From the NCBI GenBank assembly GCA_024280995.1, contig JAMXLM010000028.1, positions 20,940 through 84,939 of the forward strand: a DNA stretch of 64,000 nucleotides. Reading direction: 5' to 3'. The translations under genes and the position numbers were made by a program. The notes below the pieces were generated by a model. The model had not been told where the DNA came from, did no database searches, and was given only the letters and a program-made list of their open reading frames with translations. Positions 43,386-54,676 of this stretch are shown piece after piece. Source of the DNA: Candidatus Dormiibacterota bacterium. GTDB taxonomy: Bacteria; Chloroflexota; Dormibacteria; Dormibacterales; Dormibacteraceae. Each line of letters starts with the position of its first letter. The stretch's first letter is position 1.

Positions 43386-43389
<4 letters not shown>
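42988..43389 (-). CDS. Stand-alone response regulator receiver (CheY-like)
   Basis: 133 aa REC-only protein. LVEDNEANQMLAR, phospho-acceptor in LILMDIQLPGQDG, VVALTAHAMQGD and Lys in GYIAKPIDTHTF, the pattern typical of receivers that follow hybrid kinases. It overlaps the hybrid kinase by 4 bases, so it is likely its cognate phosphate acceptor. Confidence 0.92.
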
Positions 43390-45992
<2,603 letters not shown>

Positions 45993-47834
45993 CTAGGCGG
46001 CGCCAAGGGACGTCAGCGAGCGCACGTCGGCGTTGAAAATGTCGACGACGGTCGGGTCCCACTGGTGGCCGGCGCCGTCGCGCAGGATGGCAAGGGCCTC
46101 CGCCACGGACCTGCGCTGCCGGTAGGGCCGGTCGTTGACCAGGGCGTCGAACGCATCGCAGACGGAGACGATTCGCGCCAGGGGCGGGATTGCGGTGCCC
46201 GCCAGGCGGTCGGGGTAGCCGTTGCCGTTCCAGTGCTCGTGGTGGTTGCGGATGATCGGCAGCAGGCCCGCGCCCGTACGCAGCGGCGACACGATCGTCT
46301 CGCCGATGATCGGGTGCTGGTGCATGGTCACCTGCTCATCGGCGGTCAGCGCACCGGGCTTGAGCAGGATCGCGTCGGGGATGCCGATCTTGCCGATGTC
46401 GTGGATCAGCCCGCCGCGGTACAGCGTCTCCAGCTGCGTCGGCCCCAGGCCCAGCCGCACCCCGACCGCCCGCGCCGATTCGGCGACGCGCTGTGTGTGA
46501 GCCTCGGTGAACGGGTCCTTGGCCTCGACCGCGGCGGCGAGCGCGAAGATCACGAGCTCGGCGCTGTCGAGCGAGTCGTAGACGCTCTTGAGGCGCAGCA
46601 TCGAAGTGACGCGGGCGACGAGCTCCACGCGGTCGACCGGCTTGGTCATGTAGTCGTCGGCGCCCGCCTCGAGAGCGCGCACCCGGTCGCTCGTTTCGTC
46701 CAGCGAGGTGATCATCACCACCGGTATCAGCCGGGTCGCCGCGGTGCCCTTGATCCGGCCGCACACCTCGAAGCCGTCCATGCCGGGCATCTGTACATCC
46801 AGAAGGACGAGGTCGGGCGGCGATGCCTGGATCGATTTCAGGGCGCTCGGACCGTCGGCCGCCGTGCGCACCTGGCATTCGACACCGGCGAGGCATGCTT
46901 CGATCAGCTCACGATTCGCCTCTCCGTCGTCCACGACCAGGACGACCGGGGTGCGGTCCGGTCGCGCGAGGCGCCGCGTGGCGGGCGAGGTGGAAGCTAC
47001 CTCGCCGCGCCTCGCGGGCCAGGCGGCCGGCTTGAGCGCGCTGACGAATGCCGCGGCGGTCGGATATCGCTCCTCGGGACGCTTGGCGAGGGCCTGCGTC
47101 AGCACGGACTCGATGTGCGCCGACAGCTCGCCCCGCAGCTCGCGTGTCGGCGGGACCTGCTTCGTCACGTGGCAGAGCAGGGTTGCCGCCGGCGTGTCGG
47201 CCTGGAATGGGACGCGGCCGGTCAGCATCTCGTAGGCGACGACCGCGAACGAATAGAGGTCGGAGGCGGGCGTCAGAGGTTCGTCCGCCGCTTGCTCGGG
47301 CGACATGTACTCGGGGGTTCCCATCACCGTGCCGGAGGTGGTCAGCCGGTGCATCGAGCCGGCCATCTTGGCCAGGCCGAAGTCGGCAAGGACCGGGGTG
47401 CCGTCGACGTGGAGGAGGATGTTCGAGGGCTTGATGTCGCGGTGGAGGATGCCCTGGCGGTGGGCGTAGTCGAGAGCTCCGCCGATCTGGTCGAGGATGC
47501 CGACGGCGTCGCGCAGCTCAATCGGCCGGCCGAGGCGATCGCCCAGCGTGCCTGCTTCGACGAGCTCGAGCACGAGGTAGGCGACACCGTCCTCGTAGCC
47601 GAAGTCGTAGATCTCGAGGATGTTCGGGTGCTTCAGCCGGGCGACCGAACGCGCCTCCTGCTGGAACCGCTCCCGGTACTGCGGGTCCTCCGCGAAGAAG
47701 TCGGGAAGCGCCTTGATCGCGACGTAGCGGTCGAGTGCCGGGTGGTAGGCGCGGTAAACGGTCGCCATCCCGCCGCGGCCGATGCGGCCGAGGATCTTGT
47801 AAGAGCCGAGCGTGCTGCCTTCCTGCAGCTTCAT
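45993..47834 (-). CDS. Ser/Thr protein kinase fused to receiver and HD-GYP phosphodiesterase
   Basis: 613 aa, cytosolic. Residues 12-265: Hanks-type kinase with Gly loop GRGGMATVY, Lys 41 (AIKAL), HRDIKPSN (Asp 133), DFG (151-153) and GTPEYMSPEQ. About 300-415: REC domain with VVDDGEANR, phospho-acceptor LVLLDVQMPGMDG and YMTKPVD. About 425-605: HD-GYP with AHTQRV, HDIGKIGIPD, HQHPIIGE, NHHEHWNGNGYPD, all metal ligands in place, so active hydrolysis of c-di-GMP (or cGAMP) is expected. Kinase, receiver and cyclic-dinucleotide hydrolase in one chain is an unusual combination. It overlaps a small membrane-protein gene by ATGA. Confidence 0.9.
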   Translation of the reverse strand: MKLQEGSTLGSYKILGRIGRGGMATVYRAYHPALDRYVAIKALPDFFAEDPQYRERFQQEARSVARLKHPNILEIYDFGYEDGVAYLVLELVEAGTLGDRLGRPIELRDAVGILDQIGGALDYAHRQGILHRDIKPSNILLHVDGTPVLADFGLAKMAGSMHRLTTSGTVMGTPEYMSPEQAADEPLTPASDLYSFAVVAYEMLTGRVPFQADTPAATLLCHVTKQVPPTRELRGELSAHIESVLTQALAKRPEERYPTAAAFVSALKPAAWPARRGEVASTSPATRRLARPDRTPVVLVVDDGEANRELIEACLAGVECQVRTAADGPSALKSIQASPPDLVLLDVQMPGMDGFEVCGRIKGTAATRLIPVVMITSLDETSDRVRALEAGADDYMTKPVDRVELVARVTSMLRLKSVYDSLDSAELVIFALAAAVEAKDPFTEAHTQRVAESARAVGVRLGLGPTQLETLYRGGLIHDIGKIGIPDAILLKPGALTADEQVTMHQHPIIGETIVSPLRTGAGLLPIIRNHHEHWNGNGYPDRLAGTAIPPLARIVSVCDAFDALVNDRPYRQRRSVAEALAILRDGAGHQWDPTVVDIFNADVRSLTSLGAA

Positions 47835-47962
47835 CGCAGCACCCCCGCCAGCGCCAGCAGGCCGACCGCCGCGGGCGCAAGCATGATGGCGAGATTGAGG
47901 GTCAGGACCGCGGCGGTCAGGACGTAGCGGCGGACCTCTGGGCGCGTCGACTCATATCGCAT
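47831..47962 (-). CDS. Small single-pass membrane protein (43 aa) upstream of the kinase-HD-GYP gene
   Basis: ATG 47962 to TGA 47831-47833, the stop overlapping the kinase start as ATGA. The first 12 residues are polar and Arg-rich (RYESTRPEVRR), then about 28 hydrophobic residues (VLTAAVLTLNLAIMLAPAAV and on) form one TM helix with the N-terminus inside. Thirty-seven of 43 codons end in G or C. A longer form from an in-frame TTG is possible; no good ribosome site is seen for ATG. It may localise or tune the kinase. Confidence 0.55.
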   Translation of the reverse strand: MRYESTRPEVRRYVLTAAVLTLNLAIMLAPAAVGLLALAGVLR

Positions 47963-48066
47963 CTCCGGCTGCGCGATGGCCAATGTCAATTAACAGCCCA
48001 CGCTCCCTGGGCGAGCAGATTAAGTAGTGGTTGCTTAGCGGCCCCTTGCTCCGTAGGGCGAATTCA

Positions 48067-48082
48067 CTACCCAACCGGGTAG
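48067..48082. promoter_or_regulatory. Palindromic LuxR-type operator candidate
   Basis: CTACCC-AACC-GGGTAG, six-base perfect arms. It lies in the 139-base gap between the GAF-LuxR regulator gene and the downstream signalling genes, about 105 bases before the 43-aa gene start. NarL/FixJ-type HTH proteins bind short inverted repeats like this, so the regulator encoded just upstream is the first candidate. Confidence 0.55.
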
Positions 48083-48101
48083 TTCTGTTAACCCTGCCGT
48101 C

Positions 48102-49808
48102 CTAGATCCATCCTTCCTTGGCCGCCTGGTGGGCCAGCTCCGTGCGGTTGGACGCACCTGTCCGCTGCAGCAGCTGACGCATGTGGAACTTGACCGTGTT
48201 CTGGCTGAGGTGCACGTGGGATGCGATCTCCTTGTTGGTCATCCCCTCGACCGCCATGCGCAGGATCTCGCGCTCCACCCCGCTCATCTGCGGGGCGGCC
48301 CGGACCGGGCGACGTGGCTCGCTGCCGAATCGGCCCATGCGCAACCGTTCCTGCATGGTCGCGTTGTCGATCGCCACCGCGGCGACGCTGCCGAGCGCGT
48401 CGAGGAAGGCGAGCCACTCGTTGTCCGGGGTCAAGAGTGAGCGATGGAAGACCTCGAGCGCCCCGAGAAGCTTGCCGCGGCTGATCAGAGGCACCGCGCC
48501 GTAGCTGCGGAACCCCTCCCGAGCGAACAGCGAGCGGCGCCGGAACTGGGAGAAGGCGCTGAGCGCGGTGACCGTCTCGATCCGCCGGCTCGCGATCGCC
48601 TGGCCCGGCATGCCCTCGTCGATCGGTAGCCGGTAATCGAGGACGGCCGTGGCCAGGAAGCCCGTGCTCGCGGAAAGCGCGAGCTGGTTGTCGGTCTCGT
48701 CAAGGAGGAGGACGTCGGCCGCGTCGACCTTCAGCTGCGCGGTGACGTGGTCGAGGATGACCTTGAGGGTGAGGCGCAGGTCGGGGCTGGCGCTCATCGC
48801 CAGGCTTACGCCCTGCAGCGCGGTAAGACGGTCCAGCCGCTGGATCGCGTCCTCGTAGAGCTGGGCGTTCTCGACCGCCAGCCCGGTGCGGTCGGCGATC
48901 GCCTGGACCCAGATCAAATCCTTTTCGGTGAGGGGGTTCGAGCCTCGCCGCTCGAACAGCCCTAGGGTGCCGATGATCGCGCCACGCGCATGCATCGGCA
49001 CGACCAGGACCCCGAGCGAGGTCGTCGGCGGGTCTGCGACCGGATGCGCTCCGATGTAATTCCGGACCTGGTCGTTGAGCATGCTCTGCAGGCCCTCGAA
49101 CGAAACTGCCGGCAGCAGTATCGGCTCGCCGGATTCGATGACGCGGGACATCATCGGGGCGGTGCTGACTGCGCCTGAACGCTGCAGTGCCTCGATGTAG
49201 GCGCCGGTCGCCAGCTCGCTCTCGTCGGCCATGACCACGCGGATCGCCTCGGGGTCCTTGCCCATCACAGCGGCGGCCCAGATACCGGGCCTCAGCCGGC
49301 TCAACGTCCTGGTGACGTTCGTCAGCATCGCCTGCGGGTCGAGCCGCGCGGTCGCAAGGACCTCGGTCACCGCGTCCACGATGTGGTCGCCCGCACTGCG
49401 CCCGCTGAGCCGGCTCCGGGCGATCAGGTGGCTGACGTCCGTGACGATTGCCATGACGCTGGATACGTCGCCGCGCGTCAGGTGCGGCACCGCGTCGACC
49501 TGGATCCACGTATAGGTGCCGTCCGGCCTCGTGACCCGGGCCAGGACGCCGGTCACCGGCAGGCGTGTCTTGATCGCGCCTACCACCGGGTGCACGCTCA
49601 TCGGCCCTTCCGGGGCGTCGGTCACGAGCCATCCCGCGTCGTCGGCCGAGACTCCGAGCAGGTCGTCGCGTTTCACCCCGAAAAGGTCGGTGGCGGCCCG
49701 GTTGGCGTCGGTGACGACCCCCGTCCGGTCGTAGAGCATCGCCGCCACCGGCAGCGCGCGCCAGCCGCGCTCGTATGTCTTCGAAATGTCTTCCGGGTGG
49801 GCCGCCAT
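48102..49808 (-). CDS. PAS-GAF-GAF-LuxR transcriptional regulator
   Basis: 568 aa. PAS at about 15-130 (MLYDRTGVVTDANRAATDLFGV; TRPDGTYTWIQVDAV), two GAF domains (about 150-320 and 340-495; IGTLGLFERR, LLGALEVFHRS) and a C-terminal LuxR/NarL HTH (about 505-568: LRMAVEGMTNKEIASHVHLSQNTVKFHMRQLL). No receiver domain. It probably senses a small ligand or redox state directly and controls the adjacent signalling genes. Confidence 0.92.
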   Translation of the reverse strand: MAAHPEDISKTYERGWRALPVAAMLYDRTGVVTDANRAATDLFGVKRDDLLGVSADDAGWLVTDAPEGPMSVHPVVGAIKTRLPVTGVLARVTRPDGTYTWIQVDAVPHLTRGDVSSVMAIVTDVSHLIARSRLSGRSAGDHIVDAVTEVLATARLDPQAMLTNVTRTLSRLRPGIWAAAVMGKDPEAIRVVMADESELATGAYIEALQRSGAVSTAPMMSRVIESGEPILLPAVSFEGLQSMLNDQVRNYIGAHPVADPPTTSLGVLVVPMHARGAIIGTLGLFERRGSNPLTEKDLIWVQAIADRTGLAVENAQLYEDAIQRLDRLTALQGVSLAMSASPDLRLTLKVILDHVTAQLKVDAADVLLLDETDNQLALSASTGFLATAVLDYRLPIDEGMPGQAIASRRIETVTALSAFSQFRRRSLFAREGFRSYGAVPLISRGKLLGALEVFHRSLLTPDNEWLAFLDALGSVAAVAIDNATMQERLRMGRFGSEPRRPVRAAPQMSGVEREILRMAVEGMTNKEIASHVHLSQNTVKFHMRQLLQRTGASNRTELAHQAAKEGWI

Positions 49809-49852
49809 GTGTTAAGTGAGTAATAAACCACGGCCAGCGGCTTGTGGGTTCC

Positions 49853-49858
49853 TAATCT
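49853..49858 (+). promoter_or_regulatory. Candidate leaderless -10 element
   Basis: TAATCT, six bases before ATG 49865, in the 56-base divergent gap; no ribosome site is seen, so the transcript may start at the ATG. Confidence 0.45.
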
Positions 49859-49864
49859 GGTCAG

Positions 49865-50140
49865 ATGGTCGAGGTTCGGGCGGAGCGTAAAGGACAGCTC
49901 TGGACCTGTACTGTCATCGTGCTTACAGAGGGGCGCGAGAGCAGATACGAGGTCAGGGTGCATCCGGCGGACCTCGCGCGATGGGGGTCAGGCGATGACC
50001 AGGCCGCGGTCGAGGGGCTCGTCGCCAGGAGCTTTGACTTTTTGCTTCAGCGCGAGCCTGCGGGTTCGATCCTCAGCAGCTTCGACCTGGCCACGATCCA
50101 GCGCTACTTCCCGGAATACGACCGAGAGATCAGGCGCTGA
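49865..50140 (+). CDS. Small hypothetical protein
   Basis: 91 aa, soluble. Strands at the start (LWTCTVIVLTEGRESRYEVRVH, in part) then a helical second half ending FDLATIQRYFPEYDREIRR. I recognise it as the kind of short conserved actinobacterial protein with a beta-rich N-terminus, but have no function. It is divergent from the GAF-LuxR gene and overlaps the convergent hydrolase by 11 bases. The clean TANNNT promoter supports expression. Confidence 0.65.
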   Translation: MVEVRAERKGQLWTCTVIVLTEGRESRYEVRVHPADLARWGSGDDQAAVEGLVARSFDFLLQREPAGSILSSFDLATIQRYFPEYDREIRR

Positions 50141-51002
50141 TCGCCGCCGAGCGGTGAAAGTCCGAAATGCGGTCGATGAGCCGCAGCGCGACCGCCGGCG
50201 GCAGGTCGTGGCCCACGCCGGCCAGCGGCACGAACTCGGCTCCGTGGATGGCGGCGGCCGCGGCCACGCCTGAGGCGAACGGGACCAGCGGGTCGAGCTC
50301 GCCGTGGACGATCATCGTGGGCGCCTTGATCTCGACGAGCTGGTCGAGGAGGTTGGGGGTTGCGAGCACGGCAGCGGCCTGGCGCATGGTGCCCGCCGGC
50401 CGGTGGGCTCGAGTGATCTGCGCCTCGGCGCGCCTCCGAGCCTCGCGGTCGTCGAAATCCGCACCTTCGCCGGCCAGCGCGCGCCGCAGCTCCACCGCTC
50501 GATCGACCTTTCCGTCGAAGTCCGGCGCGGGTGGGCTGAGCAGGGCCTCGACCACCGCGGGCGACGGCATCGCGGTCGGGCGCCCGGGTGGTCCCGACAT
50601 GGCGGCGACCATCGAGGTGACTCGCTCGGGATGGCGGAGCGCCATGAGCTGGCCGATCATGCCGCCGAGCGACAGCCCCAGGACATGTGCTCGGTCCACG
50701 CCGAGGTGGTCGAGGAGCCCGATCGCATCGGCGGTCATGTCCCCCAGCAGGTAAGGCGCCCGGCCGCGGTGGAGCAGCAGGCCGAGCAGGTCGGGCACCC
50801 CGAGCTGATCGAACGACGACGAAAGGCCGGAGTCGCGGTTGTCGTAGCGGATCACCGAGTAGCCGCGTGCCACGAGGATGTCGCAGAACCGGTCGTCCCA
50901 GCTGATCAGCTGGGAGCCCAGCCCACCGATCAGGAGCAGCGGTGTTCCGGCGCCGCGCCTCTCGTACTCGATCTCCACCTCGCCGGCGCTCGCTCGCGGC
51001 AC
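50130..51002 (-). CDS. Alpha/beta hydrolase
   Basis: 290 aa. Full triad: nucleophile elbow GLSLGG, Asp in VHGELDPLVPF, His in GVGHDLP; oxyanion region LIGGLGSQLISWD and RYDNRDSGLSS. No signal peptide. Similar to esterases, haloperoxidase-like and lactone hydrolases; substrate unknown. It contrasts with the degenerate hydrolase at 6534. Confidence 0.88.
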   Translation of the reverse strand: MPRASAGEVEIEYERRGAGTPLLLIGGLGSQLISWDDRFCDILVARGYSVIRYDNRDSGLSSSFDQLGVPDLLGLLLHRGRAPYLLGDMTADAIGLLDHLGVDRAHVLGLSLGGMIGQLMALRHPERVTSMVAAMSGPPGRPTAMPSPAVVEALLSPPAPDFDGKVDRAVELRRALAGEGADFDDREARRRAEAQITRAHRPAGTMRQAAAVLATPNLLDQLVEIKAPTMIVHGELDPLVPFASGVAAAAAIHGAEFVPLAGVGHDLPPAVALRLIDRISDFHRSAAISA

Positions 51003-51020
51003 GACCCGCGAACTCTAGAG

Positions 51021-52157
51021 CTATGCGGCCCTCGCAGGGCTCTCCATCTCGATCGCACGGGCGTACCAGGCGCGAAGGTCGTCGGTCGCTGCCGCCCAGG
51101 TCCAGCGCTCGGCCTCGCGCCTGCCCGCCAGCCGGACCAGCTCGCGCGCCACCCGGTCCTCGAAGATGTGAGTGACCAATCCGGCGGCCGCCGCGTCGTC
51201 ACCGGGCTGGAACAGAAACCCGTTGAAGCCGTGCCGGACGATGTCCGTCACACCGCCGCTGCGTGCGGCCACCACGGGGACGCCCGCGGCCATCGCCTCG
51301 ATGGCAACGAGGCCGAGGGTGTCGGTGGCCGAGGGGAAGACGAGCGCGTCCGCCGACGCCACCGCGCTCGCCAGCTCCCCGCCGCGTAGGTAGCCGGCGA
51401 AATGGACCCGACTGCAGTCGATGCCCTTCTCCAGGGCGGCGCGATAGGGTCCGTCACCGATGAACGCAAATCGCGCGTCGGGCAGCCGCCGAAGCATCGG
51501 AGCCGCGATGTCGAGTCCCTTCTCGGCGCTGATCCGGCCGACGAACACCACAAGCGGTGCGTCAGGTCGGCCAGCAGTCAATCGTTCGCGCATCTCGCGC
51601 GACGCGCGCGAGGGATGAAAGAGGTTCGTGTCGACGCCACCGCGCCAACCGACCGCCACCCGCTCGAGACGGCGCGCGCGCAGCTCTTCGGCGATCGGCT
51701 CGGATATGCAGAGATTGATCACGGCCTGGTTGTGCAGCGAGCGCAGCAGGTCCCAGGCGATCGGCTCGAACAGGCCGAGCCCGTAGTGGTGAAGGTATCG
51801 AGGCAGGTGGGTGTGAAACGACGCGACCACGGGGATGCCTAGCGTCCGCGCGTAGAGAATCCCGCCCGCGCCCAGGACCGCCGGGTTGACAGCGTGCACG
51901 ACGTCGGGAGAGAAGGCGGCGAGTCGCGAACGAAGCGCCGGCCGTGGCATGCCGACGACGACCTCGGGATACATCGGAAGTGGGATGGACGGGGCCGCGA
52001 CGATCTCGGCGTCGTGCCATCGCCTCGCGCCGCCGGCCGGCGCGAACACGAGGACGTCATCGCCCGCACGTTGAAGCAGTCGAATCGTTTCATCGAGCCT
52101 CCGTACAACACCGTTGACGCTGGGGATTGCCGTCTCGGTGAAGACGGCGATGCGCAT
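51021..52157 (-). CDS. GT4 family glycosyltransferase (MgtA/PimB-like mannosyltransferase)
   Basis: 378 aa from ATG 52157 in a TGATG overlap. GT-B fold: N-lobe MRIAVFTETAIPSVNGVVRRL, HTHLPRYLHHYG; C-lobe VFVGRISAEKGLD, the donor loop FPSATDTLGLVAIEAMAAGVPVV with the EX7E pattern, and GFNGFLF. Resembles GDP-mannose-dependent alpha-mannosyltransferases acting on lipid acceptors at the inner membrane face. Co-translated with a PHP phosphoesterase. Confidence 0.9.
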   Translation of the reverse strand: MRIAVFTETAIPSVNGVVRRLDETIRLLQRAGDDVLVFAPAGGARRWHDAEIVAAPSIPLPMYPEVVVGMPRPALRSRLAAFSPDVVHAVNPAVLGAGGILYARTLGIPVVASFHTHLPRYLHHYGLGLFEPIAWDLLRSLHNQAVINLCISEPIAEELRARRLERVAVGWRGGVDTNLFHPSRASREMRERLTAGRPDAPLVVFVGRISAEKGLDIAAPMLRRLPDARFAFIGDGPYRAALEKGIDCSRVHFAGYLRGGELASAVASADALVFPSATDTLGLVAIEAMAAGVPVVAARSGGVTDIVRHGFNGFLFQPGDDAAAAGLVTHIFEDRVARELVRLAGRREAERWTWAAATDDLRAWYARAIEMESPARAA

Positions 52158-52876
52158 CAGCCCGCCACCGCCGTGGCCCGGAGTCGGCCCAGGCTCCAGG
52201 TCGCGTAGCGCCGGACTCCGACGGGATCGATGCGCGAACGGCCGGCCTGCGTCTTGCCGGTGTCGATCGCGCGACGAAGCTCCTCGGCGGTCCGTCCCGT
52301 GAATCGCGTGTGTCCCCAGCCCAGCGCGTGCTTGACGTGCGCGTCGCTGCCGCCGACCGGCGTCCGGCCGAGCGCCTCGGTGACCCAGCCCGCGCGCCGG
52401 TTGGCGCCGATCATGCTGGGGGTGAATCCGCCGTTGATGACCTCCACGGCATCGAGGTCGAGGTCGGCGATCGCGTCGCCCAGGCCGTAGAGGCGGCCCA
52501 TATGGTCGGTGGCGGAGGTCCGCCAGTAGGGATGGGCGGCGATGGCGACGCCGTCCTGCTCGTGGATCGCGGCGATCGTCTCCTTCGCGCTCATGCCGGG
52601 GGGAACGAGTCGGGTCAGGTAGAGGCCCAGGATGTGACCGTCGCGGCTCGAGACCTCTTCTCCGACGATGATCTCGGGACCCGAGGGCTCGCGACGGCGG
52701 ATCTCTGAGGCGATGAGCGCGCCGTCGATGACGTCGTGGTCGGTGATGGCGACGACGTCGAGGCCTACCCGACCCGCCCACTGCACGACCTCGGCCGGGC
52801 TGTCCTGGCCGTCGCTGTGATGGGTGTGGACGTGCAGGTCGGCCGTGCCTACGTAGAGCTCTGTGGTTTGCCGCAT
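52157..52876 (-). CDS. PHP domain metal-dependent phosphoesterase
   Basis: 239 aa from ATG 52876 (GGGAG seven bases upstream; a longer form to 52924 is less likely). PHP motifs DLHVHTHHSDG, VVAITDHDVIDGA, EVSSRDGHILGL, AHPYW and GGSDAHV supply the trinuclear metal ligands. Related to TrpH/YciV, which hydrolyses 3',5'-nucleoside bisphosphates and short RNA ends, but substrates vary. It shares one base with the glycosyltransferase start. Confidence 0.88.
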   Translation of the reverse strand: MRQTTELYVGTADLHVHTHHSDGQDSPAEVVQWAGRVGLDVVAITDHDVIDGALIASEIRRREPSGPEIIVGEEVSSRDGHILGLYLTRLVPPGMSAKETIAAIHEQDGVAIAAHPYWRTSATDHMGRLYGLGDAIADLDLDAVEVINGGFTPSMIGANRRAGWVTEALGRTPVGGSDAHVKHALGWGHTRFTGRTAEELRRAIDTGKTQAGRSRIDPVGVRRYATWSLGRLRATAVAG

Positions 52877-53014
52877 TCCGTCAGCTCCCAACGACGCATT
52901 ACTTACGTGTCGTGGGTTAAGCAAGGAAAAGGAAGTGATTCGCCCGAGGGGGCGGCGCGCTTAAGGATTGGCGACATGCGGCGCGATGCGTCGTGTCCTT
53001 ATTAATGTGTTGCC

Positions 53015-53644
53015 GTGGCGACGGCGTTCAGCGGTTGGAAGGGCGACTTCAAAGGCTTCTTCCTCGGCCTACGCGCCAACAACAACAAGGCATGGTTCGA
53101 CGCGCATCGCCGCCAGTACGAGGATGAGGTCAAGGCGCCGATGGTCGCGCTGCTCGCCGCGCTCGAAGCAGAGTTCGGACCGGCGCGACGCATCTCGCGA
53201 CCGAATCGGGACATTCGCTTCTCCGCCGACAAGTCGCCATACAAGCTGAACATCTACGCCGACTGCGAGGGCGGGGGCTACGTCGCGCTCGATGCGGAAG
53301 GCCTGGTTGCGGCGGGTGGTCGTTACATGGTCGACGACGCGCAGCTCAAGCGCCTCCGGGAGGCGACCGCGTCCGACCGCTCAGGCAAGGAGCTTGTCAC
53401 CGTCATCGCCGCGCTGCGCAAGAAGGGTTATGACGTCGAGGGCCAGGAGCTCAAGCGCGTGCCGCCGCCCTACGCGCAGGACCATCCCCGGGGCGACCTG
53501 CTGCGCCACAAGCGGGTGTTCTACTGGAAGCGCTGGCCGGTCGAGCCGTGGATCGCGACGGCGAAGGTCCGCGAGAAGGTGGCGCAGGTCTGGCGGGACG
53601 GGGCCGACCTCGAGGCCTGGATGACGAAACACATCGACCGCTAG
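53015..53644 (+). CDS. DUF2461 family protein
   Basis: 209 aa from GTG. Typical DUF2461/TIGR02453 features: FSGWKGDFKGFFLGLRANNNKAWFDAHRRQYE (parts), NRDIRFSADKSPYKLNI, and PPPYAQDHPRGDLLRHK. Widespread in soil bacteria with no known function. TAATGT lies six bases before the GTG, and no ribosome site is visible, so the gene is probably leaderless. Confidence 0.9.
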   Translation: MATAFSGWKGDFKGFFLGLRANNNKAWFDAHRRQYEDEVKAPMVALLAALEAEFGPARRISRPNRDIRFSADKSPYKLNIYADCEGGGYVALDAEGLVAAGGRYMVDDAQLKRLREATASDRSGKELVTVIAALRKKGYDVEGQELKRVPPPYAQDHPRGDLLRHKRVFYWKRWPVEPWIATAKVREKVAQVWRDGADLEAWMTKHIDR

Positions 53645-53659
53645 TCGAGGGCGAGGGGC

Positions 53660-54676
53660 TTAAGCCTGCATCTCGGCCAGCAGTCGCGCGGCCTCGCGCG
53701 CGTTCGTCGTCCCGTAGTTCGAGTAGCAGTTGTTGAAGATTGCGTGGGTCTGCCTGGTCTGCTTTGCGACCGTAGCGATCTTCGGCGTCCAGTCCGCGAG
53801 CTCGTCCTCGTCATACAGGTAACGAAATCTCTCGGCCGGCGTGATCCCCTTCTTCTCCCAGTTCTCCGCGTTGCGCCCATGGAACCGAAAGACGGCAAGG
53901 TCGTCGTTGGTCTGGATGACCACCGGCGGAACCGAACCTTTCACCTGGGGCTCGTCGACCGCCACGTATGGAAGCTTGTTGTCCTGGAGGAAGCGCACCG
54001 TGCGCTCCGCGTTCTTCTCGTTGAACCAGGTGCCGCTGCGGAACTCGACCGCGATCGGCAGATCGAGCCGTTGCCTCGTCTCGAGGATCAGCTCGCGTGC
54101 CTCGTTCGAGGGGAAGACCCATTTCGGAAACTGGACGAACACGGCGCTCAGCTTCTTCGCCTCGACCAGCGGATGCAGCGCTTCGCGGAAATGCCGATAC
54201 ACCTCGTCGAGCAGCTCGTTCGGCATGTCCTTGCGGTAGATGCGCTTCTTCTCTTTCAGCTCGCCCGACAGCTCTTCTCGAATCGGCTTCGGCAGCCGGC
54301 TCACCTCCGTCGGCTGGCCGGTCATGATCGCATGCGCTTTGATGTCGAAGACGAAATCGTTGGGCGTGCGCTCGACCCACGATTCGGCCATCCGCTTGTA
54401 GGGCAGGGCGTAGTAGGTGGCGTCGACCTCCACCACCGAGAACTGTCCGGCGTAGTACTTCAGCCGCTCCTCGGCGGTGGTCGCGCCTTCCGGATAGAAG
54501 ACGCCAGGCGCGGTCATCGTCGGGTCCGTCCAGCTCGCGGTGCCGAACCTCACCTCGTCCTTGCCTGCCGCCTTGCCGTGGCCAACTCGGACGGGCTTGC
54601 GCGCGGCGTCGCCGGCCTCCTCACCGCGCTTGCCGCCGATCTCCGGCCCCGGGTCGTGCGGGTCTACTCGAGCCAT
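53660..54676 (-). CDS. DUF72 family protein
   Basis: 338 aa. A ~38-residue basic leader precedes the DUF72 TIM-barrel-like domain: RFGTASWTD, FYPEG, YYAGQFSVVEVDATYYALP, FVQFPKWVFPS, AVEFRSGTWF, RFHGRN, and the C-terminal FNNCYSNYGTTNA. Function unknown; related to YecE. It overlaps the cupin gene by 13 bases, so the two are co-translated. Confidence 0.88.
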   Translation of the reverse strand: MARVDPHDPGPEIGGKRGEEAGDAARKPVRVGHGKAAGKDEVRFGTASWTDPTMTAPGVFYPEGATTAEERLKYYAGQFSVVEVDATYYALPYKRMAESWVERTPNDFVFDIKAHAIMTGQPTEVSRLPKPIREELSGELKEKKRIYRKDMPNELLDEVYRHFREALHPLVEAKKLSAVFVQFPKWVFPSNEARELILETRQRLDLPIAVEFRSGTWFNEKNAERTVRFLQDNKLPYVAVDEPQVKGSVPPVVIQTNDDLAVFRFHGRNAENWEKKGITPAERFRYLYDEDELADWTPKIATVAKQTRQTHAIFNNCYSNYGTTNAREAARLLAEMQA

